Source of the DNA: Pseudonocardia ammonioxydans
Lineage (GTDB): Bacteria; Actinomycetota; Actinomycetes; Mycobacteriales; Pseudonocardiaceae
Length of the DNA stretch: 64,000 nt
Direction of reading: 5' to 3'
Assembly (NCBI RefSeq): GCF_900115005.1
Contig: NZ_FOUY01000012.1
Location: 1-64,000 of the forward strand
Under the pieces are notes generated by a model, which was not told the DNA's origin, did not search any database, and saw only the letters and a list, made by a program, of their open reading frames with translations. Below are positions 17,422 through 26,425 of this stretch, piece by piece (within the stretch, counting starts at the first letter, position 1; each line of letters begins with the position of its first letter). A program made the translations under genes and the position numbers.

Positions 17422-17520
17422 GCCCGAATTCCTTCCTCTCCGCGGCGACGCGGCTGAGCGGCGGTGACGCCTCGAAGGTACAACAGTAATTCGACGACCG
17501 TCTACGACGTGTAACTTTTG
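17422..17520 (-). promoter_or_regulatory. Promoter/operator region of the gentisate operon
   Basis: A 99-bp gap between the regulator stop and the dioxygenase start, notably AT-richer than its surroundings (ACAAAAGTTACACGTCG and CGTCGAATTACTGTTGT on the minus strand). The two segments form an imperfect inverted repeat with GTTAC and GTAAT ends around CGTCG cores. It is a plausible target for the adjacent PaaX-family protein, but no confident -35/-10 pair can be named. Confidence 0.4.
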
Positions 17521-18342
17521 TTAGCTGGCCCGAGACGTCGCGAGCGGAGCCTCGAGAAGCGCGTCCACCCACGCCTCAGCCGGGCCGCGTAGCAGGCCGT
17601 GGGCCTCAAGGAACACTTCGTGGGCCTGCCGGCCCTGCCAGCACTCGGGCAGCAGTTCCCGCGGAAGGTCGGGATCATGGAACGGGAAGCGGCGATAGTC
17701 GTGCACGAGCCGCACCCGCTCGACGAGAGCGGCAGCGCCCTGCAGGTCCCCCGCCCGATAGCCCGCGAGCCGCGGCGCATAGGTCCCCAGGAACTCGGCG
17801 TAGGCGTTGCCGAGCGCGGCGAGGTCCCAGGATCGCGCGGCGATGTCACGGTCCGCGTCATGCCCCGTCGAACGGGAACGGAACACGTCCAGCCGCACCG
17901 CGCGCTCGTCGGCGAAGGCCGCCTGGACCCGACCCGCCCGATCGTGGGGGCTGACCCACACACCGGACGACAGTGCCCCGAATCCGAACCAGGACAGCTT
18001 CTTGCGCAGCTGCTCACGCAGCCCGCGCTCGCTCTCCGGCACCGAGTACAGGACCATGTGCCACTGTCCGTCCCACGGCCCCTGCACGCGGTGGAAGATG
18101 CGCTCACGACCCTCGTCAAGCAGTGCCCACGCCGCGTCACTGAGCGAGTACACCGTCTCCCGACCATCTCGGCGGCTGACCAGCCAGCCCTCCTTACGCA
18201 ACCGCGTGACCACCACCCGGGCGGTGGAGCCCGGCACCCCGAAGCAGTCCAGCAGCGCGCTCAGGTTGCGCAGTCGTATGTCGCCGTCGCGGTAGCGCAA
18301 GAAGTCGCCGAAGAGGTCGAAGACCAACGAACGAGCCTGCAT
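17521..18342 (-). CDS. PaaX-family transcriptional regulator
   Basis: 273 residues: N-terminal winged helix (about 1-75, with LVFDLFGDFLR and GVPGSTARVVVTRLRKEGWL), then the PaaX central domain and C-terminal region (KKLSWFGFGALSSGVWVSP; VHDYRRFPFHDPDLP). PaaX proteins repress aromatic CoA-ester pathways and are released by an aryl-CoA inducer. Here salicylyl-CoA or gentisyl-CoA would be natural inducers (inference). The ATG at 18342 has GGAGG seven bases upstream; an ATG fifteen codons earlier is less well placed. It lies directly upstream of the gentisate operon in the same orientation. Confidence 0.85.
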   Translation of the reverse strand: MQARSLVFDLFGDFLRYRDGDIRLRNLSALLDCFGVPGSTARVVVTRLRKEGWLVSRRDGRETVYSLSDAAWALLDEGRERIFHRVQGPWDGQWHMVLYSVPESERGLREQLRKKLSWFGFGALSSGVWVSPHDRAGRVQAAFADERAVRLDVFRSRSTGHDADRDIAARSWDLAALGNAYAEFLGTYAPRLAGYRAGDLQGAAALVERVRLVHDYRRFPFHDPDLPRELLPECWQGRQAHEVFLEAHGLLRGPAEAWVDALLEAPLATSRAS

Positions 18343-18858
18343 TTCGAACCTCCGCCGCGTGACATTATGATGACGACCGTCCGACATTCTACTGCTCCAG
18401 CTGCACACTGGGCTGAGGTCGAAGAAGCTCCGGTAAGCGTCAACCAGACGATCCTCGCCGCGGTGGATGAGGGAACGACGGGCTCCGGGAGGACTCCGCT
18501 GTGTGCCGGCGGGTGTGGTTCGTATCCAACGCCACGACCGCGGGACCCCGCCTGGTGCCACTGTTCGACTGTCCGGTGGCTGAGTCCCTTGATCGTCCCG
18601 AGGACCGCCCCAATCCCACCTCGACCTCCTTCGGACCGGTGAGGCTTGCCGTTGCCGAACACGAGCCGTTCTTCCGGAGCGAAGAGCTCGGCGAAGTCGG
18701 CGATGTCACCGCAGTCGAACCGTTAGCCCCGGCTCTTCACGATCTTGAAGGCTGATCGGGACCCCGAACGCAGAAAGTGCCCCGTGACCAGGTAGGACAG
18801 AGCTAGCTGAGGGCTATGTCCGGTAGGTCGAGGGGGCACTTTCCAGGCGCAGGCTACA
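18343..18858. other. Gene-free region with IS-end-like inverted repeat
   Basis: About 515 bp without a gene I can support. Near 18771-18844 the sequence GAAAGTGCCCC recurs inverted as GGGGGCACTTTC, bracketing about 50 bp just before the IS1380-type transposase remnant. These look like terminal or sub-terminal repeats of that element. The rest, 18343-18770, shows no family similarity. Confidence 0.45.
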
Positions 18859-19415
18859 ACCACGCGTCCGAAGATCATCGTGTCCGCCGATGGGGACGGG
18901 GTGGTGTCGCATGTCGGGTCCCGGCTGCTGGCCGATGCCGCCGACCGGACCACCCTGACCGGCCGGCTCTCGGACACGCTGGACAGGCTGCGCCGACCGA
19001 GGACCCGCCACGACCCGGGTCGGGTTCTGGTCGACATGGCCGTGGCTGTCGCGGATGGTGCGTCCACGCTCTCCGACGTCGCGATCCTGGCGGACCAGGC
19101 GGCGGTGTTCGGGCCGGTGGCGTCGGACTCGACGTGCTGGCGGCTGCTCGACCGTCTCGACGACCAGGTCTTGGCCTCGGTTGCCGCGGCGCGGGCCCGT
19201 GCGCGGGAGGTCGTGTGGGCTCAGCACGCCGAGACCCATGGTCAGGCCTTCCCTGCGTCTCGGGTGGCCGGCCGGGATCTCGGCCAGACGCTGATGATCG
19301 ATCTCGACGCGACGATCGTGATCGCGCATTCGGAGAAGGAGCACCCGACAACACCGGCGAGTTCCTCGCCGGGGAACTTCGTCGCGGCAACGCCGGTGCG
19401 AACACCGCCGCCGAC
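18859..19415 (+). pseudogene. IS1380-family transposase remnant (frameshifted, 3'-truncated)
   Basis: The frame reads TTRPKIIVSADGDGVVSH, then HDPGRVLVDMAVAVADG, DLDATIVIAHSEKE, the N-terminal third of IS1380-type transposases. At about 19343-19347 an internal deletion removes roughly 18 family-conserved codons and shifts the frame. The match resumes in another frame with DNTGEFLAGELRRGNAG and stops for good at NTAAD (19415). The C-terminal two thirds are absent and sequence of a dioxygenase gene follows. No start codon with a ribosome site is obvious. It is a dead insertion-sequence fragment. Confidence 0.8.
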
Positions 19416-19459
19416 CCAAAGGCTACATTTTCCGGGCTGTCGGTGGACGACGATCCAGA

Positions 19460-20370
19460 TCAGTGGTCGAGCTCGCGCTCGTTGATCGGGCCCCAGAGGT
19501 TGACCGTGGCGAGGTCGACCTCCCAGGTCTTGGGGCGCAGGGGGAACGACTCGTGCCACGGCCGCGGCTCCCAGTAGCCCAGATTCTCGTCGACCATCAT
19601 GTCGAGCTGGGTGAACAGCTCGATCGTGTTGCCGTCCGGGTCCCTGTGGTAGGTGAACAGGTTGTGTCCCGGGCCATGACGGCCGGGCCCCAGTGCAGGC
19701 GGTAGTCGTGCTTGGCAAGATGATCGAGCATCGAGATCAGGTGCGCAGGATCGCGCATCTCGTAGGCCACGTGGTGCATGCCCTCGTACTTGGTGCTGGC
19801 CATGAAGTTCGCCGCGTGGTGGTCGGCGTTGCAGCGCAGGAAGACGAAGAAGTCGCCGATCGTGTCCGACCACCGGAACCCGAGCAGGTCCTTGTAGAAA
19901 CTCTCCAGGGGCTCGAGCGACGGGGCGAACGCCGCGACGTGCCCGAGCTTGGTCGGACGCAGCGGACTGTAGCCCTCGACGCCGCTGGGGTCCTGGTCGG
20001 GCACCAGGTGCAGCGGCACGCTGGTGTCGGGCTCGGTGAGCACGAGGACATCGGGCGTTCCCGGTCCGATGTCGCTACGCCGTTCGACGTCGTAGCCGGC
20101 GTCCTGCAATCGACGCTGCGCGTCACCGAGCTCTTCGTGAACCTCGTAGCCCACGACCGCGCGGGCTTTCGGACCACCCTTGGTAAGCACCACGCAGTGG
20201 TGGTCGAAGTTGGTGGTGAGGAACGCTCGGTTGTGATCCTTCTCGATCAGTTCCAGGTCCAGGACGTTGGTGTAATAGTCGACCATCCGGGCCACGTCCG
20301 GGGTGTCGAAGCCGAGGTAGACCAGCTTCGACACACGGGTCGCGGAAGCGCTGGGCGGTGGGGTGGACAT
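19460..20370 (-). pseudogene. VOC-family extradiol dioxygenase-like gene, frameshifted
   Basis: Two-domain VOC (glyoxalase/extradiol dioxygenase fold) protein. It starts STPPPSASATRVSKLVYLGFDTPDVARM and runs intact through GMHHVAYEMRDPAHL to LHWGP. There the frame breaks near 19685: the neighbouring frame continues GRHGPGHNLFTYHRDPDGNTIELF to a stop at 19460. A one-base loss in a C-run (minus strand, TGGGGCCCGGCC) explains it. The lost tail carries the conserved Glu metal ligand (IELF). It probably encoded meta-cleavage or a related dioxygenase step paired with the downstream-acting FAH gene. A sequencing error is the alternative. Confidence 0.75.
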
Positions 20371-20395
20371 GATCGCTCCGTCCAAGTCTCGAGGG

Positions 20396-21288
20396 TCAGG
20401 CGCTGTCGACGACGGTGTGGCGCAGGACGCCGACGTGCTCGATCTCGACGGTGACCTCGTCACCCGGGGCGAGAAACTCACCGCGGGGTCCGCCGACGCC
20501 AGCCGGTGTGCCGGTGGCGATGACGTCGCCGGGCTCGAGGGTGGCGACCTCGCTCGCAGCGGCGATCAGATCCCAGACCCCGCAGACCATGTCGGCGGTG
20601 CTGGCGTCCTGCTTGGTCTCGCCATTGACGCGCAGCCGGATGGCGAGGTCTTGGGGATCGCCGACCAGCCAGTCCGGCGTGATACCCGGCCCCATCGGGA
20701 ACGAGGTGTCCTCGGCCTTGGCCTCGAACCAGTCGAAGCCGAAGGGAGGCGCCAGGGGGGCGTCGCGGTAGAGCCGGTCGCGGGCCGAGATGTCGTCGGC
20801 GATGGTCCAGCCGGCGACGACCTCCCGCGCCCGCTCGGCGGGCACTCGGCGGCACCGGCGTCCGATCACCACGGCGAGCTCGGCCTCCCAGTCGATCCGG
20901 CGCCCTTCGCGTGCCGGAAGCACGACCGCCTCCCCCGGCCCGATGACTGTCGTCGTCGGCGGCTTGAAGAAGAAGTAAGGACGCATCCGCTCGGGACGTC
21001 CGATGCCCATTCGAGGTGCCCGTAGTAGTTCGCCCCCGCGCAGAGCACCTTCGCCGGGTAGCGCAGCGGGGCGAGCAGTACGGCATCGGCAACGACCTCG
21101 CCGTCTTCCGGGGCAAGCGCGTGCAGCGTCGGGACCACGGCGTCCCAGTCGCGGAGCACGTCGAGCAGCGGGCGTCCGGCGATCGCCTCCGGCACCTGGC
21201 GGACGACGCCGTCGGTCAGCATGCCCGTGCGTGGCTTGCCGACGTCGCCCTCGTGATAGGTCACGAGGCTCCAGGCGGGACCGTGCAT
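20396..21288 (-). pseudogene. FAH-family hydrolase gene, frameshifted
   Basis: Encodes a fumarylacetoacetate-hydrolase-family protein. The N-terminal part (HGPAWSLVTYHEGDVGKPRTG to LCAGANYYGHLE) reads from an ATG at 21288 behind GAGGAGAG. At about 21000 the frame shifts and the catalytic domain continues as MGIGRPERMRPYFFFKPPT with DWEAELAVVIG, ADDISARDR and GDVIATGTPAGVGGPRGEF. A one- or two-base indel near the CTCGAATGGGC stretch accounts for it. An internal ATG could still allow a shorter product of about 200 residues. It ends 26 bp before the dioxygenase pseudogene, so the two formed an operon. Confidence 0.75.
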
Positions 21289-21843
21289 CGGCTCTCCTCG
21301 CGATCGTTTGGGCTGCGTCACGGCATCGCCCAGTCCGCGTGGCCGCCCACGGACGGCACGACGCGGCAGACCACTCCTGCCCCGACCCCACCCATCACCG
21401 ACTCCTCCAGATCAACCCACCGGTTTGAATATCACGCCGGTGAATCCCGGCTGAGGCAACGCGTCGGATCCGAACGGCGAGACCGGGTGAGCCCACCGCC
21501 CCGATCTCTCTCCGAATGGCAGAAAACAGATCTGGGTATTAGACTGCTGTTCCGTCAGCGGGCCACAGGCCGCGCATGGCATCCTCACCGTGGAGGGCTT
21601 CGTATGTCAGCCGGGTTGCCAGCGTGGCCGTCCGTGCACGCACACGCTGCCGGTGGTCTTGGCCGCCCGGCTGCGACGGGGCGAACCGGCCCGGTGCTGC
21701 CCCCAGAACCGGAGGCTCAAACAGCGGCCGGGCTGGTGTGAGGGCATCCGTGCGACCTTGCGCTGGGCGTGGCGCCATGAAGGGCCGCCACCGCTCGACG
21801 AGGACGGGGCGCCGTCGTGCTCTGGTCGGCTCCCCAGGCCTGA
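21289..21843. other. Intergenic region between the decayed catabolic pair and the relaxase gene
   Basis: About 555 bp. A plus-strand frame from 21590 gives a Cys-rich sequence (VCQPGCQRGRPCTH, ARCCPQN) of roughly 85 residues before it runs antiparallel into the relaxase gene. It has no recognised family and may be real or chance. I looked here for a second copy of the tRNA 3' end, as expected for the left attachment site, and found none by eye. An AT-richer patch (TTTGAATATCACGCC, 21424-21438) is the only compositional change noticed. Confidence 0.4.
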
Positions 21844-24800
21844 TCACACGTCACTGCCACTCTGGCTGGCCATCTCGTACTCGGTGGCGTCGTCGTGGTC
21901 GTCGCGGTGCCAGCGCTCTTGGTTCTCGCCGCGGTGGTCGGCTTCTTCGGTGGTGTTGGCGCTGTCGCGGTAGAGGATTTCGTCGAGGACCCGTCCGGCG
22001 TGGTGGATGCTGTGCGCGGTCTCGTCGGCGTCGGGGACGCGGACGATGTCCTCGAGCACTGCAGCTGGTTCAGCGGCAGCGATCTCACGCAGGTCGCGGT
22101 GGCTGGTGTCCGCTGCGTCCGCGGCGGGCGCGATGATCGGGTGGTCCTGTTCGTGGAGGTCGATGTCGTCTTCGGTGATCTCTCGGTGCCGTTCGTCCTC
22201 GGCTACGGCGGCCTGGTGGGCTGCTTTCCACTCGGCGGCGGTGATCCGGTCGTGCGGGTCGTCGTCGGCGTCGCGGGCGGAGAGTTCGGCTGTGGACAGC
22301 TCGGCCTGGAGTCGGGTCTGGCTGGTGTGGACCAGCCAGGTCGTGCGGGCGTCGTCGACCTGCTGGAGCTGCTCGGCACGTTGGTTGAGCAGCTGGCCGA
22401 TGCGGGCTGACTGGGCTGCGGCAGCCTGTAGTTGTGTCTGCTTCTCGTCGCTGGTCGCCGCCTGGGCCTCGGCGCGGCGCACGGCCGCGGTGTGGTGGTG
22501 GTCGGCCGCGGCTTGGCGGGTGCCGGCGAGCTCGTTGGCGACGTAGCGGGGCGCGGCGGCCAGTTCGCGTTCGTAGGCGCGGATCCGCATCCGGAGCTGG
22601 CCGTTGGACAGTTCCCGGTGTTCGCGGTCGATCTCCGGTCGCCCGAGCGCGTGCCAGGCGGCCCGGTAGGCGGCGAACTGTTCGACCTGGCTGGGTTGTG
22701 GTGCCGCACCGAGAGCCTCGATGGGGTCGTCGTGGCCGCGGACCTCACGGTAGGCGGCGATGCGGCCGACGGCGCCCTCCCATCGTGTGCGGTCGACCAG
22801 GTTTGCTGGTGCTTCGCCGAACGCGTCGGTCGCCCAGCGCGGTGGGTCTTCCGCCGCGGCGACGCCGAGCTGGGCAGAGCGCTGGTCGGCGGCGTGGGCG
22901 AGGCCGGTGAGGTAGTCGTTCCAGGCCGGGTTGTCGGTGCGCGGGATCCAGTCGGTCCAGGTATCGCCGACGGGATCGAACCGGTGAGTGTTACGGATCC
23001 GGGAGTAGACGACGTGGGACAGGTTGCGGGCGCCGGTGAGCTGGCCGCGCTCGATCGCGTCGGTGAGTGCCCGGTCGGGGTCGTGGCCGGCGATCTCGGC
23101 GCGGCGCAGGAGGCGGGCCAGCGCGATGGTGCCGTCCTCGGCGGCGATGCGGGCGTGCTGGCCGGCGGTGAGCGTGCCGTTGGTGACGAGCCGGTCGAGC
23201 GAGCGGGCGGTGCGCTCGGTCGCGGCCAGCTGGGCTGCATCGGCGAACAGCTCGGCCGCGGTGCGGGCGCTGCCGGACTCGTCGGCGGACTCGGCAGCGA
23301 TCGCAAGCGAGGACTTCGCGGTGGCCTGGTCTCCGCCGTCGAGGACGGTGGCGAGGACGGCGACCGGGTCGCGGTGCAGCTCGTGGCGCGCGGCGCTTCC
23401 GTCAGCGGGGTCGTCGGGGGCGGTACGGGTAACGACGTGGGCGGTGTTGGTGCTGCGCCCGCGCGTCATACCGACATACAGCGCGTTCGGGCTGGTGCGC
23501 GCGGTAGCGACGCAGTGGGTGGTGTCGACGGTCGCGCCTTGGGCGGTGTGGACGGTGGCGGCGTAGCCGAGCACGACGTGTTCGGCTACGTAGGAGGCGG
23601 GGAGCACGAGCCGCTGGCCCTCGGCGGTACCGGTCAGATCGGTGGTCACTTCCATCGCGCCGTCAAGGCGCAGCGCGGTGACGCGGAAGTCGTCACGGTT
23701 GCGCGGCGCCCGCTGGTTGCCTTCGTAGCCCTGCAGATGCCAGGCGACCTGGCGTGCCTGCACCAGGTCACCGACGCCAGCATAGCTACCCTGCAGCCCG
23801 AGCCGCACCCCATGCTCCTCGACTCGGCCGAGCCGGACCAGCTCAGCACGGATTTGTGCCGAGAGTTCGGCGGCTTGGTCGTTCGTGTCGACGAGCAACA
23901 GCGACCGGTGCCCGTCGAGGGTATCGGCGATCCACGCCCGGGCGGCGGAGTCCTGCGCGGATTCGCGGGTGCCGGCGTCGATGATCCGGCCTCGCTGGTG
24001 GTAGGTGCGCAGCACGGTCTCGTCGCCGGCCCGTAGGCGCAGGCTGGCGTCGCGTTCCCAATGTTGGGTGAACCGGCGGGCGTCGGTGAGCTCATAGCTC
24101 GGTCCGGCCGCGCTGAGCAGCTCCATCCCGCCGCCGGCGCCGACGGCGGCGAGCTGGCGGTGGTCGCCGACCAGTAGCAGCTTCGCGTCGGCCTGCTCGG
24201 TGTGGTGGTGGATGGCTGACAGGGCGGCGGTGTCGGTCATCGCGGACTCGTCGACGACGACCAGGTCGCCGTCGTGCAGCCGCCAGACCTCGTCGTCGGC
24301 CCGGTACCTCTGTTCGGCCGCGCCGGTGTGGAGCCGCTGCTGGGTGCCCAGCCACGCGGCGACGTTGCGCGCGGTCAGGCCCTCGCCCGAGAGCACGTCG
24401 GCGGCAGCCTGGCTGGTCGCCAGGCCGAACACCCGCCCCGGAGTAATATCGGAGCGCAGCGCGCGGTCGGTCCAGGCACGGGCGAGCGTGCCCACGACAT
24501 AGGACTTCCCGGTCCCGGCCGGACCGACGAGTGTTTCGACGCGGGCGCCGGAGGCGAGGATGCCGCGCACGGCGGCAACCTGGTCAGCACCCAACTCGAC
24601 TCCCTGCGCGCGGAGGCGGTCGAGGAACCGATCCGCGGCCTGCGGGCTCAGCGCGGCACCGTCGCGGGCAGCCGTGGCCGCGAGCAGGATTCGTTCGGAG
24701 CGGACCTGGTCCGGTGTGGAGTACACGCGCCCACCCGGTGCGAGGTAGGCCGACTCGCCGTTGGCGAGCCGCAGCTGGTCGGGCAGCAACTCCGCCGCGG

Positions 24801-26193
24801 GGCGCTCAGATTCGATCGGGACCGCGTGCTCGAGCGCGCGGTCGGTGAGCTGCTCGAGCAGCAGCGTCACCTCACCGCCATCGGGCGCACCGAGATAGTC
24901 CGGCAGCGCGGTGTTGATCGCACGGACCAGGTCCGCACGGGTCCAGCCAGACTTACGCTCGGCAACATCAGCCAACGCAACCTCGATCACCACCTGCGGG
25001 TTGAACGCCATCGGCTCCACACCCTCTCGGCGAGCGTCCAGAGCGGTGTCGGCGACACCGTCCAGACCACCGACAATCTCGGCACGCAGCCGTCGATGGA
25101 CCCGGTCGAGCAACTCGGCACGGATCTCGCCGTCGTGCGACTTACCCGCCCGGGTCAGCAGAGTCGCCTCCTGGGCCAGGCGGTCGCGCTCCAACCTGTT
25201 CGGCACTCGCCCGAAGCGGGCCTCAAACGCCTCCATCATCTCGGCCTGCTTCGCCGTCACCGCATGCCGGCGAGTGGAGATCAAACTCATTGCCTCGGCG
25301 CTGACACCGACGATCTCACGGGCCTTACCGTCCGGCCGGGTCACACACAGTGCACCGAGCGCGTGCGCGATCCGCTCCTCGGTCGTGCGCTCGGCGATCG
25401 CAGCCGCACCCGGACGCCAACGGTGGATCGCCCGCGAGTCCAGGGTCCGCCACACCCCGTCCGGACCCTCGACACGATTGAGGACCGCGTTATGGATGTG
25501 CAACTGCGGATCCCGGTCACGGGAGTCGTGCTGGAAAAACGACGCGACCGTGAACGCGTGCGCATCAGCCCACCGACCCGCAGTACCGCCATGGTGACCG
25601 ACGCGCACGTACCCGGCCCTATCCTGCAGATACGCCAGCGCGGCGTTGTTCCCGGCCCAGATCGCGTCCTCAACAGCCTGACGGAACCGCCCCCACGCAG
25701 CCGCGCTCTGCTCGTCGCCGGCGCGACCCGCGGCGACCTGCTTGCTCTCGAACGCGGTGTGCAGCAGCGTCACCGACTTCTGCACACTGAACGTCGCGTC
25801 CAGGAACGCGACATTGTGCCGGGCCGCCTTGCCGGCCTCTGTCCGGAGCTCGGCACGGCGTTCGGCGGATGCGTCCGGCTCCCCGTCCAGCGCCTGAGCG
25901 TACAGATCCTCCTCGGACACGTACTTGCGTCCGGTGCGCCCCAGCGTGGGCACCTCGTCCCATCGCTTCGGATCACTGAACCCGTCCTCGCGCGGATCGA
26001 GGAACCGCTCGTAGAGCGCCCGCATATCTTGGGCGTCTACCAGCCCGGTGAGGCCGAGCTGCTCGGCGCCGGCACCCCACCAACGCCCCGGCGGCTCGCC
26101 CTCGGTGACCGCGCCGGTGTAGTAGTTCTCCCGCCCGGTCGCGACCTCCTTCAACAAGTACTCCGGGCTGTAACCGGTCGCGATCCTCAGCAC
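21844..26193 (-). CDS. MobF-family conjugative relaxase-helicase (TrwC/TraA type)
   Basis: About 1449 residues. The relaxase domain (about 1-330) has the tandem catalytic tyrosines at 24-25 (ENYYTG) and the metal-binding His group at 222, 232 and 234 (QLHIHNAVLN). The helicase domain has a Walker A GPAGTGKS at 557-564, Walker B VVVDES near 640 and a C-terminal helicase motif (GYAATVHTAQGATVD, YVGMTRGR). The C-terminus (about 1000-1449) is charged and helical. It nicks oriT and unwinds the transferred strand. The GTG at 26193 is chosen because GGGAGGGG precedes it and the protein then begins like TrwC (LRIATGYSPEYLL). It is last in the mobilization gene series. Confidence 0.88.
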   Translation of the reverse strand: MLRIATGYSPEYLLKEVATGRENYYTGAVTEGEPPGRWWGAGAEQLGLTGLVDAQDMRALYERFLDPREDGFSDPKRWDEVPTLGRTGRKYVSEEDLYAQALDGEPDASAERRAELRTEAGKAARHNVAFLDATFSVQKSVTLLHTAFESKQVAAGRAGDEQSAAAWGRFRQAVEDAIWAGNNAALAYLQDRAGYVRVGHHGGTAGRWADAHAFTVASFFQHDSRDRDPQLHIHNAVLNRVEGPDGVWRTLDSRAIHRWRPGAAAIAERTTEERIAHALGALCVTRPDGKAREIVGVSAEAMSLISTRRHAVTAKQAEMMEAFEARFGRVPNRLERDRLAQEATLLTRAGKSHDGEIRAELLDRVHRRLRAEIVGGLDGVADTALDARREGVEPMAFNPQVVIEVALADVAERKSGWTRADLVRAINTALPDYLGAPDGGEVTLLLEQLTDRALEHAVPIESERPAAELLPDQLRLANGESAYLAPGGRVYSTPDQVRSERILLAATAARDGAALSPQAADRFLDRLRAQGVELGADQVAAVRGILASGARVETLVGPAGTGKSYVVGTLARAWTDRALRSDITPGRVFGLATSQAAADVLSGEGLTARNVAAWLGTQQRLHTGAAEQRYRADDEVWRLHDGDLVVVDESAMTDTAALSAIHHHTEQADAKLLLVGDHRQLAAVGAGGGMELLSAAGPSYELTDARRFTQHWERDASLRLRAGDETVLRTYHQRGRIIDAGTRESAQDSAARAWIADTLDGHRSLLLVDTNDQAAELSAQIRAELVRLGRVEEHGVRLGLQGSYAGVGDLVQARQVAWHLQGYEGNQRAPRNRDDFRVTALRLDGAMEVTTDLTGTAEGQRLVLPASYVAEHVVLGYAATVHTAQGATVDTTHCVATARTSPNALYVGMTRGRSTNTAHVVTRTAPDDPADGSAARHELHRDPVAVLATVLDGGDQATAKSSLAIAAESADESGSARTAAELFADAAQLAATERTARSLDRLVTNGTLTAGQHARIAAEDGTIALARLLRRAEIAGHDPDRALTDAIERGQLTGARNLSHVVYSRIRNTHRFDPVGDTWTDWIPRTDNPAWNDYLTGLAHAADQRSAQLGVAAAEDPPRWATDAFGEAPANLVDRTRWEGAVGRIAAYREVRGHDDPIEALGAAPQPSQVEQFAAYRAAWHALGRPEIDREHRELSNGQLRMRIRAYERELAAAPRYVANELAGTRQAAADHHHTAAVRRAEAQAATSDEKQTQLQAAAAQSARIGQLLNQRAEQLQQVDDARTTWLVHTSQTRLQAELSTAELSARDADDDPHDRITAAEWKAAHQAAVAEDERHREITEDDIDLHEQDHPIIAPAADAADTSHRDLREIAAAEPAAVLEDIVRVPDADETAHSIHHAGRVLDEILYRDSANTTEEADHRGENQERWHRDDHDDATEYEMASQSGSDV

Positions 26194-26425
26194 CCCGCCC
26201 CTCCCGAAGCGATCATGGAATAGCGACACTGGAGATCGATAGCGTGTGTGCTGCGGAGTCGCCGGCCGGAGGCCGGCCCGCCCCGTCGGATCGTGATGCC
26301 TCGGTGTGATCGCCTTGATCTTGATCTGCTGTTGATCCATTCGGAGTAGTCGCGCTCGGATCTCGAGGTGTGCTCGGTCGCGTCGCTCGCGCTGAGGTTG
26401 TCGGGTCGGTTGCGGGTGCTCGAGC
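26194..26425. other. Relaxase upstream region, candidate oriT
   Basis: About 230 bp between the relaxase start and the DUF2637 gene, one of the few non-overlapping gaps in the element. It contains GCCGGCC-ggag-GGCCGGC-like hairpin sequence at about 26260-26282 and several runs of alternating purine-pyrimidine. MobF relaxases often have oriT next to their gene, which makes this the first place to look, but no nick-site consensus is recognised. Confidence 0.3.

Noticed and set aside
18501..18755. 84-codon plus-strand frame downstream of the PaaX gene
   Set aside because: No ribosome site, no family and next to IS debris; cannot be supported.
21424..21720. Left attachment site (second copy of tRNA 3' end)
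   Set aside because: Only an 8-base match (GAACCGGC, near 21680) was found, well within chance; the left boundary remains undefined.
24274..26223. 649-codon plus-strand frame opposite the relaxase
   Set aside because: Antisense to a relaxase-helicase with complete motifs; no domain similarity.
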